NCBI GenBank assembly: GCA_029204225.1
Contig: CM055094.1
Coordinates: 27,328,107-27,392,106, forward strand
Source of the DNA: Diphasiastrum complanatum
Lineage: Eukaryota > Streptophyta > Lycopodiopsida > Lycopodiales > Lycopodiaceae
Direction: 5' to 3'
DNA length: 64,000 nt
Shown: piece after piece, positions 1 to 10,840 of the stretch
Layout: every line of letters starts with the position of its first letter
Position numbering within the stretch: the first letter of the stretch is position 1
The notes under the pieces: generated by a model
Told to the model about the DNA's origin: nothing
The model's database searches: none
The model's input: only the letters and a program-made list of their open reading frames with translations
Program-made: the position numbers and the translations under genes

Positions 1-317
1 ATTTTTTTAATTTTGAGCCATTGATAGGAACTAACAGGGCCACAAATGGAATGTCAAAAATTCCATTTGGGCACTACCTTACTAATGCTGCAAAACTTGT
101 AGTGAGCTGACACGCTTGTGGTGAGCAATGGTACAATGTCATGACACCGTAAATGCTAAACTATCGATTAATGTTTTATGGTAACTTTTGAATCGCCTTT
201 TTGAGCCATCATTAAATCAGGAAAGAATCGGCTTCTTCAAGGTCAAATCAGCGAATCCCCCCCCCCCCCCAATTATTTTTTCCTCTTCGATTATTTCAAA
301 CAAACTGTATGATGTTG

Positions 318-1010
318 AAGTACAATACTAAGGACCATAAATGAGCTTACAAAAGACTCCAAGAGTGATTAATTGATTGATACACCAATCTATTTGCAAA
401 ATTAGTCATCAATTCCTTGATCTAGATTAGCAATTTTGGATCACACAATCAAGAGCAATGGATCTCTAATTCAATTTTCTACAAACCAAATTGATGCCCA
501 CATTTTGACTCACAAAGATTGATCTTTGAGAAACACATTAGCAAAAAAAAATTACTCACATTTCCAAATAATATTTAATATCATGTGAGTTTAGTAACTA
601 CAACGCTCCAAGATAATAATAAAACTATGAGGAAGCCTAGACTAATCAACAACTTACTCCATTTTGACACAAAAAGAGAATCTAAAATTTAACAACGGAC
701 GCTAGATGATCAAGTGTAGCTCATGTTTAATGCCAATTTAGCCATAGATGTAGCCAATCATTACTACTTTACCTAACCATCAGGTATGCCAACCATGGGT
801 TGGTAGTTCACCACCCAATTTCCTAGATTTGTGGAGTTAGGTCCTAGATATCAGGAATCTCAAACCAAATGACCTAAGTAATATCTATGAATTGGTTCTA
901 ACTTACCTAGGAGATACTTCACATGTGGGAACAACCTCCACACGTGTGGGACCCACCTATGTACAAATTCACAAGGTAATTAAGCTAGCATTTGCCAAAT
1001 TTTGATGGGA
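318..1010 (-). repeat. LTR-like dispersed repeat with CACACGTGTG palindromes
   Basis: Read on the minus strand, 318-400 closely matches plus-strand 63118-63198 (both read GGTGTATCAATCAATTAATC and then a shared stretch about a call to TTTATGGTCCTTAGTA). The part near 938-949 holds the perfect palindrome CCACACGTGTGG, and 920-927 holds CACATGTG. Similar blocks recur at 22.5-23.3 kb and 62.5-63.2 kb. I infer copies of one LTR family, but the exact ends are not visible. Confidence 0.5.
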
Positions 1011-1312
1011 TACTTGCCCCCTCAAGCCACAAGTTACAAAAGGATCTTGCAAGTACCAAGAAACAAATAATTGATTAAAATCTAATTCCAAAAAGTTGCT
1101 ACAACATTATTATGAAGCAACCACCATCAACAATTTTGTACATGTACACCCTACTCGAAACTTGCATACCATCGATGTCCCATCCAACGTCTAGTAACCC
1201 ATAGCATTTGTTGGTTGATAGCCCACAATTATTATACTTTGGATAAATAAATCCAAAATACGAGATTGGTACCCTCAAACAAACCCCAAATTTTGGGATT
1301 TATCTTATAGAG

Positions 1313-2156
1313 CTAAACCTGGACACTAATCAATAGCATCTTGACAACAGTCAATGTTAGGTTCACTTTGTCTTTTTCTTTATCACTTTCAGTGGACTTC
1401 TTTGACTTAAGGTCCGCTTTCTTTAAACATTGATTCTTATAATGTCCCATATTTTCACAATAAGAGCATTTAACATTCTTTTTACTCTTAGTGCCTTCAT
1501 CACTTTTAGATTTACTATTCTGATTAGCTTTCCATTTAGTAAACAAAGCGACTTCATCTAAAGAGATTATAACAACAGAATGTTGCACCCTACGTTCTTC
1601 TTCAAGTAATGAAGCTATCATCATTTCTAATGACTGATTAGGCAAGTTTCTGAGTGTAAAAATGACACTATTATACTCAGCCGACATATTATTTAATAGT
1701 ACGACCATAGCATCATCTTCGGGAACATTAGAACCAATTCCAGCAAGCTAATTCATTATTGACTTCATACAATTCACATGATCATTTAAGCTCATTCCAC
1801 TTTCTAGTTTAATGCGAAAAGTTACTGCTTAAGAAGGATTTTATCATTTTTAGAACGTGCTCCAAATATAGCTTCCAATGATTGCCATATTTCATGAGCA
1901 GTCTTAGATAGGTCCAAATGATGAATTTGAGAATCAACCAAACCAAGGCCAATGTAAGCAGCAGCTCTCTTATCACGCAAATCAATACTAGAAGAATCAC
2001 CGAAATCTTCTTGCTTAACTTTGGAACCGTCAACAAGATCTCACAAATTTTTTTCAATCAATAATAATCTCATCTTGACTTGCCATGTATGAAAGTTCTT
2101 ACCGTCAAATTTATTAAATGAAGTTCTTTGATCCATTATAGCCAACTTGAATGACA
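1313..2156 (-). pseudogene. Copia-type gag remnant
   Basis: Read from an ATG at 2156, this encodes a Copia (UBN2-type) gag. An N-terminal block around WQVKMRLLLIEKNLWDLVDG is followed by a helical region and a CCHC zinc knuckle, CSYCENMGHYKNQC (C-x2-C-x4-H-x4-C), near 1445-1485. The reading frame is interrupted between about 1710 and 1810, where stop codons and a frame change separate two open segments. No protease, integrase or reverse transcriptase follows it downstream on this strand, so it is a gag-only fragment. Gag would form the virus-like particle and bind element RNA. The family call is firm; the element is dead. Confidence 0.85.
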
Positions 2157-2947
2157 TAAATGAACTGATCAAATCAATTTCAGAAATTTTTACAATTGTT
2201 TTACTTAGCTAACTAATGATAAGTGCATGTAACCAAGGGAGAAGGCATAAGACGTCACCTCGACTAGGCTTATCACTTGGTTAGTTCGTAAAACCAATCT
2301 GACCTCTTAATTCCTTGAAAAACATTCACTTCAATCTATATATTTTGTACTTAGCATGACAGTCAATTACTAGCTTTTGATCAGCTTTTAACAAGTTTTA
2401 CATTGATATTTTTCAGAAAAGTCTATGTTGTCAGTAATGGAAATAGAGGTCTCCGCACTAAAAAACTTAATAAGCTTAGACATTCTAAAACAGTCACGTA
2501 CAGCTCTTGTTCCGACAAAAATGGATTCTGTACACAAAATTAAGCCTTTATTTTGCGTTTTCTTCAAATTTTGACACAGTGAGTCTGTCCCTAAGCTTGA
2601 AAAATAACCCTTAACAATCCAACTTTAAAAAAAATAAAATTTAAAAAATGCCATAAAAAAAATGTGTAAAACCGTCAAAATTACTAACCTCATCAATTTC
2701 TTGGGTACCCGATTTTCTATCAGGCCCGTCCCTCTCATTCGGCCAACGGCCCCTTCACCTCCTTCACGCTCCCGTTAGAGGATCGCGACTTGCTGTCTCC
2801 TGCTCCTTTCTGGATCGCATCTGCACCTCCTGCTCATCGGCCATGTCTCCATCTCTCCTGTATGCATTAAACTCCTGCACACGAGCTGGTTCCGGCCTCC
2901 ATCTCGCTCAAGTTCCAAAGGAATCTCGATTAATGCCCTCCCTTGCA

Positions 2948-3530
2948 CTAATGCCTGGCTTCTGATGCTCTCTGGATCACATCAGCCATTCTTCCCTTCT
3001 TCTTGTCCAGTTTGTGCATGGCGTTCAGATTCAAGGTAGCTCCCTCTTCATTAGCTTCCGCATTCTTCTGAATTCTGCATCTTGCTTTGTTCTGCCAAGA
3101 AGGTTGGTGCGGAATTCGGGAAACTGGAAGTGCATTGATGAGTCTCAAGACGGTGTCCTTGTCAGGTAAAGCTGGAATGGCTCCCCTTTCAGTGGTTGTA
3201 ATTGCGCCAGAAGCGTCAGCAAATCTAAGCGCTTGCCTCAATCTTTTCTCATCCTTAAACAACGAAAAACTCGCTCACAAGCTGGCTTAAAATTACTCCA
3301 ACAAATGCATCACCTACACCTGTTGTGTCGATTGCTTGTACTTTGACACCTTCTACTTTTCCATTGAAGTCCTTGGTGTAGTAACGGCACCCTTTTAAAC
3401 CTTCAGTCACAAGGAAAAGTTTGAGGCCTGGATGTCATAGATGAAATACTGCTTCATCACTGCAGGGATCTAGACCTGTCAGAAACTCAAGCTCTTCCAG
3501 CGCCTTCCTCCAAAGTTTGGCACCTTCCAT
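2948..3530 (-). pseudogene. Fructokinase pseudogene, C-terminal part, intronless
   Basis: The minus strand encodes the C-terminal part of a plant fructokinase (pfkB sugar kinase, which phosphorylates fructose at O-6). Visible blocks in order are [27 protein letters not shown], the pfkB signature [16 protein letters not shown] with the catalytic Asp in GVGDAF, then [20 protein letters not shown] and [15 protein letters not shown]. It is broken: a TGA sits where family members usually have Trp before HPGLK (about 3436), and an extra T in a T-run near 3262 shifts the frame between QLVSEF and LFKDEKRLR. Sequence upstream of ELEFLTG is lost. No introns are seen, which suggests a 5'-truncated retrocopy, although no clear poly(A) tail is visible. 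Identity is confident. Confidence 0.88.
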
Positions 3531-3725
3531 CGGTGCCCACACACTTATTTCAAAGACACAAAGATCTTCCCATCTTTCCAAAGAAATTTTGGACAAGAAC
3601 AAGGCTCTAGATGTAAAACTTCAACATTCATTTAATGTTGTGCATTCCACACATACTAATCAACAAGTTATACAAATGATTCTTTCTCTTTTCTTTAACA
3701 AGAGAATACATCTCTTTTCATTAAC

Positions 3726-4430
3726 AAAACAAACATTAGAGGAGTTTTAAATCCAAAAAAAACCTTTTATGAAAATATTTTTTATATTTTTTTTTAAATT
3801 TTGCTTACACCTGGATCAATCAAAACACTCAAATTTGAAATTTACGTAACGTAGCTCGTCAGAATTGACAAAGAATAAGTTTTTTTAATAATGCTATAAT
3901 TTGGCGTTGGGGGCAGCCTGCAAGCATGACATGTTATTCATAGTATAATTTGCAATTATCATTAAAAATAGCATAGCTTTTTAACCGTAGTTTCGATTGA
4001 GACGAAAATTATACCGTTGGAAAGCCCTCGACTAGAGTTATGGCCAGTCAAAGTTTTTTTTTTTTTCAAGTCCAAGTATCTCTCTTGTGCACGAATAGAG
4101 TACTCTCTCATTGAGGGAGCTTTCCAACGGTATAATTTTCGTCTCAATCGGAACTACAGTTAAAAAGTTATGCTATTTTTAATGATAATTGCATGTTATA
4201 CTATAAATAACATGTAATGCTTGTGGGCTGTCCCCAACGCCGAATTATAGCATTATTAAAAAAAAAAAAAAAAATTCCAATTCTAATGAGCTACGTTACG
4301 TAAATTTCAAATTTGAGTGTTTTGATTGGTCCACGTGTAAGCAAAATTTGAAAAAAAAATATAAAAAGTATCTTTATAAAGGGTCTTTTTGGATTTAGAA
4401 TTCCTCTAATGTTTGTTTAGTTAATGAACA
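3726..4430. repeat. Foldback element with about 300-bp inverted arms
   Basis: The left arm (about 3726-4035) is the reverse complement of the right arm (about 4110-4430). Matching blocks include the outer CTCTAATGTTTGTTT, the paired ACGTAACGTAGCTC / GAGCTACGTTACGT, and an inner block about 70 bp long containing TTCCAACGGTATAATTTTCG (4125-4144). The short spacer lies at about 4040-4105. The arms diverge by a modest number of substitutions. No ORF is inside. It resembles a foldback or MITE-type nonautonomous element; no clear target-site duplication was found. Confidence 0.8.
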
Positions 4431-4435
4431 GCACT

Positions 4436-4810
4436 GAGAGGGTACTCTATCCACGCACAAGAGAAATGCTTGGACTTTTAAAAAAAAAAACTTTGATCGG
4501 CCATAAATTTTAAACGGTAGCTCGAGAGTAGGTGATGTAAGGTACCATTAAAAAGCTCTCGTCGAGCGCTCTCCAATGGTATAATTTTTTGTCTCAATTG
4601 AACCTACGGTTAAAAAGTTATGCTATTTTCAATGAACTACAAATGATAATGTACATAGAATGGTTAAGCATCAAAAATAGTGCGAGCAGAAATGAAAAAG
4701 AATTTGGGCAAAAAATGAATTTATTTTGATAATTTATATTAATAAACTTTGTCAATCTACGTGGCATTCCTTAAAGGGTCTTTTTTGAATTCAGAATTCC
4801 TCTAATGAAA
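4436..4810. repeat. Third, diverged copy of the foldback arm
   Basis: Sequence from about 4440 repeats the central and right-arm sequence of the adjacent foldback: ACTCTATCCACGCACAAGAG, a TATAATTTTTTGTCTCAATT block, GGTTAAAAAGTTATGCTATT, and finally AAAGGGTCTTTTTTGAATTC then AGAATTCCTCTAATG (about 4774-4807). It lies directly next to the foldback in the same orientation as its right arm, suggesting tandem amplification or a nested insertion. Confidence 0.65.
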
Positions 4811-5011
4811 ACAAAAACAAAGAGAATGTCTCTCTCTTTATTTCTATTCATCAAACATAACTTAAAGAATGCATCTCTGTTTATTAACAAATCTGAGAAC
4901 TTTCTACTTTCCAAAAAATTTCTCAGCAAACAAAATGCTATCAAAATTTCCTAAGAATCAAACTAAATGCCAGGATTATTCAGGTGTTAGCCATAGGCGC
5001 CTCTGATACCA

Positions 5012-5303
5012 TGTGTGTGAAATCAGAGCATGCACATATGCATTCACATAGCAGAAAAAGAGAGAGAGAACATCATTGCTATTTCTTGCACACTACAATC
5101 TGAGAGGAATACAATATGTGAGAGAGAGGTAGAGGTTACACCTCTTCATAAAAGACCTTAGCCCATTTCACATTGGGATGGGCCCAAAATATATCAAACT
5201 TGACTTAAGGCACATTGGGCCTTTACCACATTTATTAATACATTTCAAATATGTCTATAAATAACAAACAAAGTGGCATTGCCCATTAATAGTAATTCTA
5301 ACA
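5012..5303 (-). mobile_element. LTR on minus strand with adjacent tRNA-Met primer site
   Basis: On the minus strand the block starts TGTTAGAATTACTATT (5303 downwards) and ends ...CACACA at 5012, a TG...CA LTR of about 292 bp. It is followed at once by TGGTATCAGAGG at 5011-5000, the primer binding site for initiator tRNA-Met that is typical of Copia elements. No coding domain follows on the minus strand before the foldback repeats at 4.8 kb. This is the 5' end of a truncated Copia element. Confidence 0.7.
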
Positions 5304-7288
5304 ATGTATCACTCTCATGTCATTTTGAAAAAAAAAAAAAATCTTCAAAGATAACTTGAGGCTCATGCACACACACTCAATTCTACAACTCATTTCTATC
5401 CTCATAACTCAAGCTTGCATGCACAAAGTTCTCACAATTCACTTCATCCCATATAATATGGCTAAAATAAACAAATACAACACTTCAGCATATTACACCT
5501 TGATGACACTTCTTATCAACATAACCAACATACAATTCATCAAAAATTATGGTTGTTGCAAAACTAAAGCATGCATCATAACCAAATTGAATTTATTAAA
5601 AAATTCAATATCTAGTAACCATGTTGTACAAATTTCTAGCAGATAGATACATGCAAATGGAAAATTGAACTAAATATTTTCTTGGCAATATTGCATGAAA
5701 CAATTGATAGATTGCCAACTTTTTGTCCTTCTTCAAGGATGCTCCAATTTGGCCAATCTCGAAAATCTCCCATCTTACTCCTTGGCCTCATGTAGGAACC
5801 GCTCTAATACGACTATCAAGAACACCAAGACCCTAACATGGTGCAAACCCAAAAGAGTACAGAACAAAAGAGAATAGAAATGCTATTAACCAACCCAACC
5901 ATAGAGCATAGACACCGTCAATAGGCTCATTATTTCCTAACATCTTCTAAAATCCCTCAACTAGGACATGACTTTGGCATTTCGTCTTACCATAGCCTAC
6001 CTCCCAACAAGGTGCCACACGTTACACAGAGATCTAGGAGGACTACTAGGCTCACATCACATAGTCCAACATCCTAGCTAGAGAACTAGTGAACAATTAA
6101 ACTCATGTCATCACTTATTCTTATGTAGCCAAGCTACATATTCCCAAGAGTGCTTATGGGATTAACTTCTTCTCATGCATGTCCATTCTAGTGGTCCTAG
6201 GACTCAACCTAAACTTAAGACTCATAGTCCTAACCACTAAGAATACCCTTGGACCTTGTGTGCGATAACAACTAACTGATGCCAAGTCCTAGTTTATTAC
6301 ACTTAATTAACCTTAACATGACCCTAGTCAATTAGATATGTAAAAATGCCCCTCTATTATTGGCTGCCCAAAGGTTTGGCAATCATACACTCAAATAGCC
6401 CCTCCACACTTTCATGTCAAAAGACCTAGGATGATACTCTAGGAGTTGAGACATATCCATCGGAAGCATTTTTTTCAGCATATAACAAAGGATTTGTTTA
6501 AGCTACTAGCATACCTTCAACCTCAATCACCCTATAATTGTAGTTTGTATTGCATCAAGTCAAAGTCCCAACTCATCAGCTTGGGATTCAGATTGGCATG
6601 TTTTAGGGAATACCTCTAGAAGATGTGTATGTTTACATTGTACTATGTCAAACGTGTGAGGAGCATCATATCTTTTGAAACCCCTGATTTTAATATGACC
6701 ATTGAGATTCAAGGTGGACAGTATTGTCTCTATCAAAATCAATGCATCACTCTCAAATCACTTAGCTCATACTCGGAGTGGTGATGTGTTGCTTTACACA
6801 TTTGTAACATACACCAACATCAACAATACCATCATACACATCATGATAAGGGTTGTCTACTGATTCAAATGCAGTGCACCTGGTATTTCACCTTGAGATG
6901 ACATGGATGATATGATGTTAAATCAAAGGAACTCTGAACTCCTCGTTGTAAACTTCTATAACCAAATCACATGTTATAACCACCATGACAGAGAGCTGTA
7001 AAAGACCACACAAGCAGCCCTATTACCAAGAATTTATGTAGCACTCATTTCTAATGCCATGCACAAGGTACTAAATGGCATACACGACACTACAGACAAC
7101 AAACTCTAGTATTTGGATCAGCCAATACTCACTTCTTCCACCATCTATGATGTCACATTTGTACTCACACTAAGATGAATATTACCATATGAGACAGCAT
7201 CTTGACATGCATAGATTATACACAATTAAGTGGAGTCAGCATAGAGTAGTTGCTCTGAGTCCAAAATTTTACACGTACTCCCTCTCTA

Positions 7289-7330
<42 letters not shown>

Positions 7331-7690
7331 GTGCATACAGGCGAACCTTTGTGTGCTATTGAAACAAGAGAGAAAAAATCTCATTAAATCCTACCAGTGG
7401 TCCAATCATCACAAGCACATTAATAAAGAGTTTAGCAAATGCTGTTACTCCATTATCTGTATGGATTTGTGCAAGACAAACCCAGACTTTTTTGAACAAT
7501 TGTAAATTTACCAATTGGAACCCAGTTAAGCCTGCCAAAGAGCAGAACTAGAGGTACCCTATGTGGTAAATAAACAGATATTTTATCTTCAAAAGAGAGC
7601 AATTAAAAAATGTATAAACATTGTACATCCTCCAAGCCTAAATGATCTGCTGTAATGTCCTCAACAAAGAAAAATTCCATCAAGAATCAG
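5304..7690. other. No gene recognised; contains a (CT)n tract
   Basis: Only short, unconvincing ORFs are present and I recognise no family. A (CT)n microsatellite of about 37 bp lies at 7291-7327. The rest looks like non-coding AT-rich DNA or unrecognisable old repeats. Confidence 0.6.
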
Positions 7691-9497
7691 CTAAAGCAAT
7701 TTGGAGGATAAATGAATATACTTCTGAATCGACCCTTTGATATCCCTGCAAACCAGTGGACACCTCGACGCAAGCTTTTGGCTCCTCTCAACAACTTTTC
7801 CTGTCCATGGATGCAAAGCTGCAGGCTTGAAGACACTCAGCTCATCAGTTTCCTTACCATTTGACAGTGCATGCCGAGCTGGAATCACGTTCCCCCACCA
7901 GAATTCACTTATGATTCTGTGTATCAAGGTCCAATACTCTGGGTCCCTAGTCACTCTGAAAACACAGCTGCCATTCATGGTCCAGACATAAAAATCCATC
8001 CAATCTCTGTCCAGGATCTCTAAAAGACCTTGTGCCTGAGGCATGTAGTAGTAGGGAACAGCGGACCAAGGAGAGCCCAGGTCTGGTCTTCCTTTGTTGT
8101 GAGGACACTTCACCTCCAAAATACCTCCTTTTTCAAAAAAGCTATCTTTGCCTCCTTCAATCAGCCCATCAGGAGATGCTCCCAGCCATGCATGGAGCTC
8201 ATCTCCTTCCTTGTAGATCTTAAACCCTAAAGGTTGCACTATGTTTCCTGTCAGCTCCTTGTATCTATTCACTGCTGATGATTCTTGTGTTGTGCCCCAA
8301 AATGTCGCAGGATTACCAGCAAATGCTGCCTTGAGTCCTATTTTTTCTTCCCAAAGCTCAACACGCCTTCCTTTCCAAAATCCTAGAGCATTTCCAAATG
8401 CGCTTGCAGTTAGCCTGCCTTCTCTCAAGCTCTGCCATTCATCTGTCCTTTGCTGTATCTCTGACTGGAAACTCTTTATTTTTTCAGAATCTGCAACAGC
8501 TGCTATTGACTGTGATTCATGGTTTTCGTTTCTAGCTTCCCTGCATCCTTTCAGGTTCAGGTATGGGCTGTTTCTGCTGCTGCTACCACAGGACTGTAAT
8601 ACACCAGGAGAAGCATTGTTGCTATAGAAATGCCTGTGAATACAACCCAGCGATCTGCTGCGGAGCCCAACCTTTTCTTCCCAAAGCTCAATCCGTTGAC
8701 CTTTCCAAAACCCTATCACATCCCCAAAAGTGCTTGCTGTTAGCATAGAAAGTGATGGATCAAAAGCAGCAATATCGTCAACTCTCGCAGATTCTCTAAA
8801 TGCAGGAGGTGCTCTGAAGATAGAGCTTCGCCTCATTTGCCCCCTGTTTTTCCTTGAATGCAATGTGGTAGGTTTGGGGTCATTCCGTGAAAAAGAAGGT
8901 GGTTGCTCGCAACTGACCAGAGTATGACGGGTAATAATTTTCTGAATGCGGCAATGAGACTGATAAGCATCACTGGTCGCAATTAATTGGATTCCGAAAT
9001 AGCTCTGATGGAAAGAGCACTGTAAAGTTGAAAACAGACTGCATAAGAGAAATCATTAAGTCACTTTGGCTTCTGCATACGCTAATGGAACGCTTCAGTG
9101 AACTACAACTGTTTGGAAACGCACGATCGCAAAAACACAACGTCGAGAGACAAAATAATTGCACGACAAACGATCAAAAGATCGCAATCACATCAGAAAA
9201 GTGTGAAAATAAGGGGAAAAGCGTATTCTATAAATGATTTCAAGAATACACCTAAAGAAAGAAAGAAAAAATGCAACAAGAAGAAAGAGCAGAAGCTACG
9301 AGGTGAAGTAAGTACAAATGAGATAACCCACATTGAATAATGGCATGCCATCAGCGATTCTTCTTTCTGCAGCTTACAGCAGCAAATGGGCATAGAATAA
9401 AAGAGTTGCTGAAAGGGGGAAACAGATCAGAAAGGAAGAAGCCGGGATCATAATACATCATACATACCTGGGGCCTGATGCCAGTGCCCAGCCACAT
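7691..9497 (-). CDS. YqaJ/lambda-exonuclease-fold nuclease, two exons
   Basis: Exon 1 coding is 9497-9468 (MWLGTGIRPQ), the intron is 9467-9020 (GTATGT...ACAG), and exon 2 is 9019-7691. Together they give 452 residues in a continuous frame. The PD-(D/E)XK core of the YqaJ phage-type exonuclease family is visible: Glu near 256 in GTTQES, Asp near 294 in GASPDGL, the E-x-K pair near 312-314 in LEVKCPH, and the family Gln in YYYMPQAQG near 340. Such proteins degrade or trim DNA ends, and plants encode a few. The first 50 residues are poor in acidic and rich in basic and hydroxylated residues, so organelle import is plausible (inference). Unusually, residues 103-129 repeat residues 213-239 (both LTAS-x-FG then GFWKG). 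No stop or frameshift is seen. The start is the only Met codon close to the donor; a longer 5' leader is possible. Confidence 0.82.
9020..9467 (-). other. Intron 1 of the YqaJ-type nuclease gene
   Basis: The donor CAG|GTATGTATG lies at 9468/9467. The acceptor, after a pyrimidine-leaning stretch ending TTTACAG, lies at 9020/9019. It joins codons in phase 0, so the open frame upstream of exon 2 continues without a stop from exon 1. Length is 448 bp. Confidence 0.7.
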
Positions 9498-10000
9498 CTT
9501 TCCTGAACGGAAGTCCTTGGGAAAAGCGGCCTCTTGGATGCCAAAAGTGAGTAGTGAAGGGGATGAAGAAGCGCTGTGATGGAAGAAGCAAGCAAGCAAG
9601 CACAGCCAAAGGAGGACGAGAGATGACAACAATGAAAGAAAGGGAAGAGAGGAGAAGAAGGACGGACGATGAACATGATATTTTTCAATTTCAGTTATTT
9701 CGCTTGGGAAGTGGGCAAAACAAGAACTACAGCCCACAAGCAATCTAGCAATCTACAGCCCACAAGCAATCTCTTTCACTCTCACATTCTATATCAAAAC
9801 ACCCTGATGCATTTATTTGTAGGAAAAAGTAGTAAGTACATTGATGAAGTTTAAACAAAAGTGACATAACTTTCTGTTTTTATCAATAAAAGATGAGAAA
9901 ACCTATCTGAGTACAAAGGAATGCATGTAAAAAGCGTAAAGGCCATAAGGCGAATTGAGATACTGTACAAGTATAATAAAGCAACAATCTCGCAGAGTAT

Positions 10001-10840
10001 CTACATAAAGCCTACTGCTTGGTGTAAGTCGCTAGTTAAGACAGTTGGAAGTTTAGGTAGTGCAGGAAGCTGTGAAGTAGCCGTTCCTGCAACTACGGCA
10101 CGTTGAAGTATTGCAAGTGCCTGAGTGCGTTGTAAAGTTATCGAAACTCGTTGACGATAATAAGCCGTAATGATAGATAGAGGTGAGGCACCACGACCTT
10201 GGAGTTTCGCTGCAAAACCTACACAGGAGGATAGAAAATCATCGAATTTCTTATGCAGGCACCCAAATGTTTCCAAAGCAAAAGGGATAAAGCCTTCTCC
10301 AGGAGTGCGATGTGAATAATCTCGCTCTTTATCTAGAGCTGCATGAGAAGCAGCGGCACCCTGAGTAGTTGAAGCACGACGAAGGAGGTCAAGCCGCGAA
10401 GGATCGGCAACAACAACATCCCCAAGCGTGCGAATCCCCTCGCGCGAAAGAACAAGATCAACTCGACGCCGAGGCGACTGTGAATCAGACACAGGCAAGA
10501 TGTGGGTCTGCTCCCGAACAACATGAAAGCCGCACTCATGAGCAATAGATGCCAATATGTCACGAATGGAATCATGAGTCGCAGTACGCTCTCCGCCAGA
10601 AGGGCAACGCATGAGATGAGTGCCAATAGGATCAACAGGGTGACCACAGGAACATTTTGTCAAACCTGCCAGCACTGGATGAGGGAGACCCAACCTAACC
10701 CGAAGAGCGGTGAGAAACAACTCTGAAGGAAGGCGCAAGTGTGGAACAACAGGGCGCACAACAAGCCAAGCACCAGCACCGGGGCCTGCACAAGACAAAA
10801 GGCGAACCCGAGTCTCATCGGAAGGTGAATCAATGAGAAG
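10001..10840 (-). pseudogene. R2-like ORF, zinc knuckle and restriction-like endonuclease segment
   Basis: The segment is in the same frame as the RT segment, after the TAG at 10841. Residues LLSCAGPGAGAWL lead to a CCHC-like knuckle, CSCGHPVDPIGTHLMRC, followed by a His/Asp-rich helix. Next comes RRRVDLVLSREGIRTLGDVV, with R-x-D ... D-V spacing as in the RLE endonuclease of R2-type elements, and a Lys further on in ALDKERDY. A long helical tail follows and ends at TAG 10001. The domain would make the first-strand nick for target-primed reverse transcription. The PD motif reads VD rather than PD, a common variation that leaves the Asp intact. The domain call rests on motif order, not on a search. 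Confidence 0.75.

Noticed and set aside
8241-8627. Plus-strand ORF of 128 residues
   Set aside because: It is the antisense shadow of the YqaJ-type nuclease exon.
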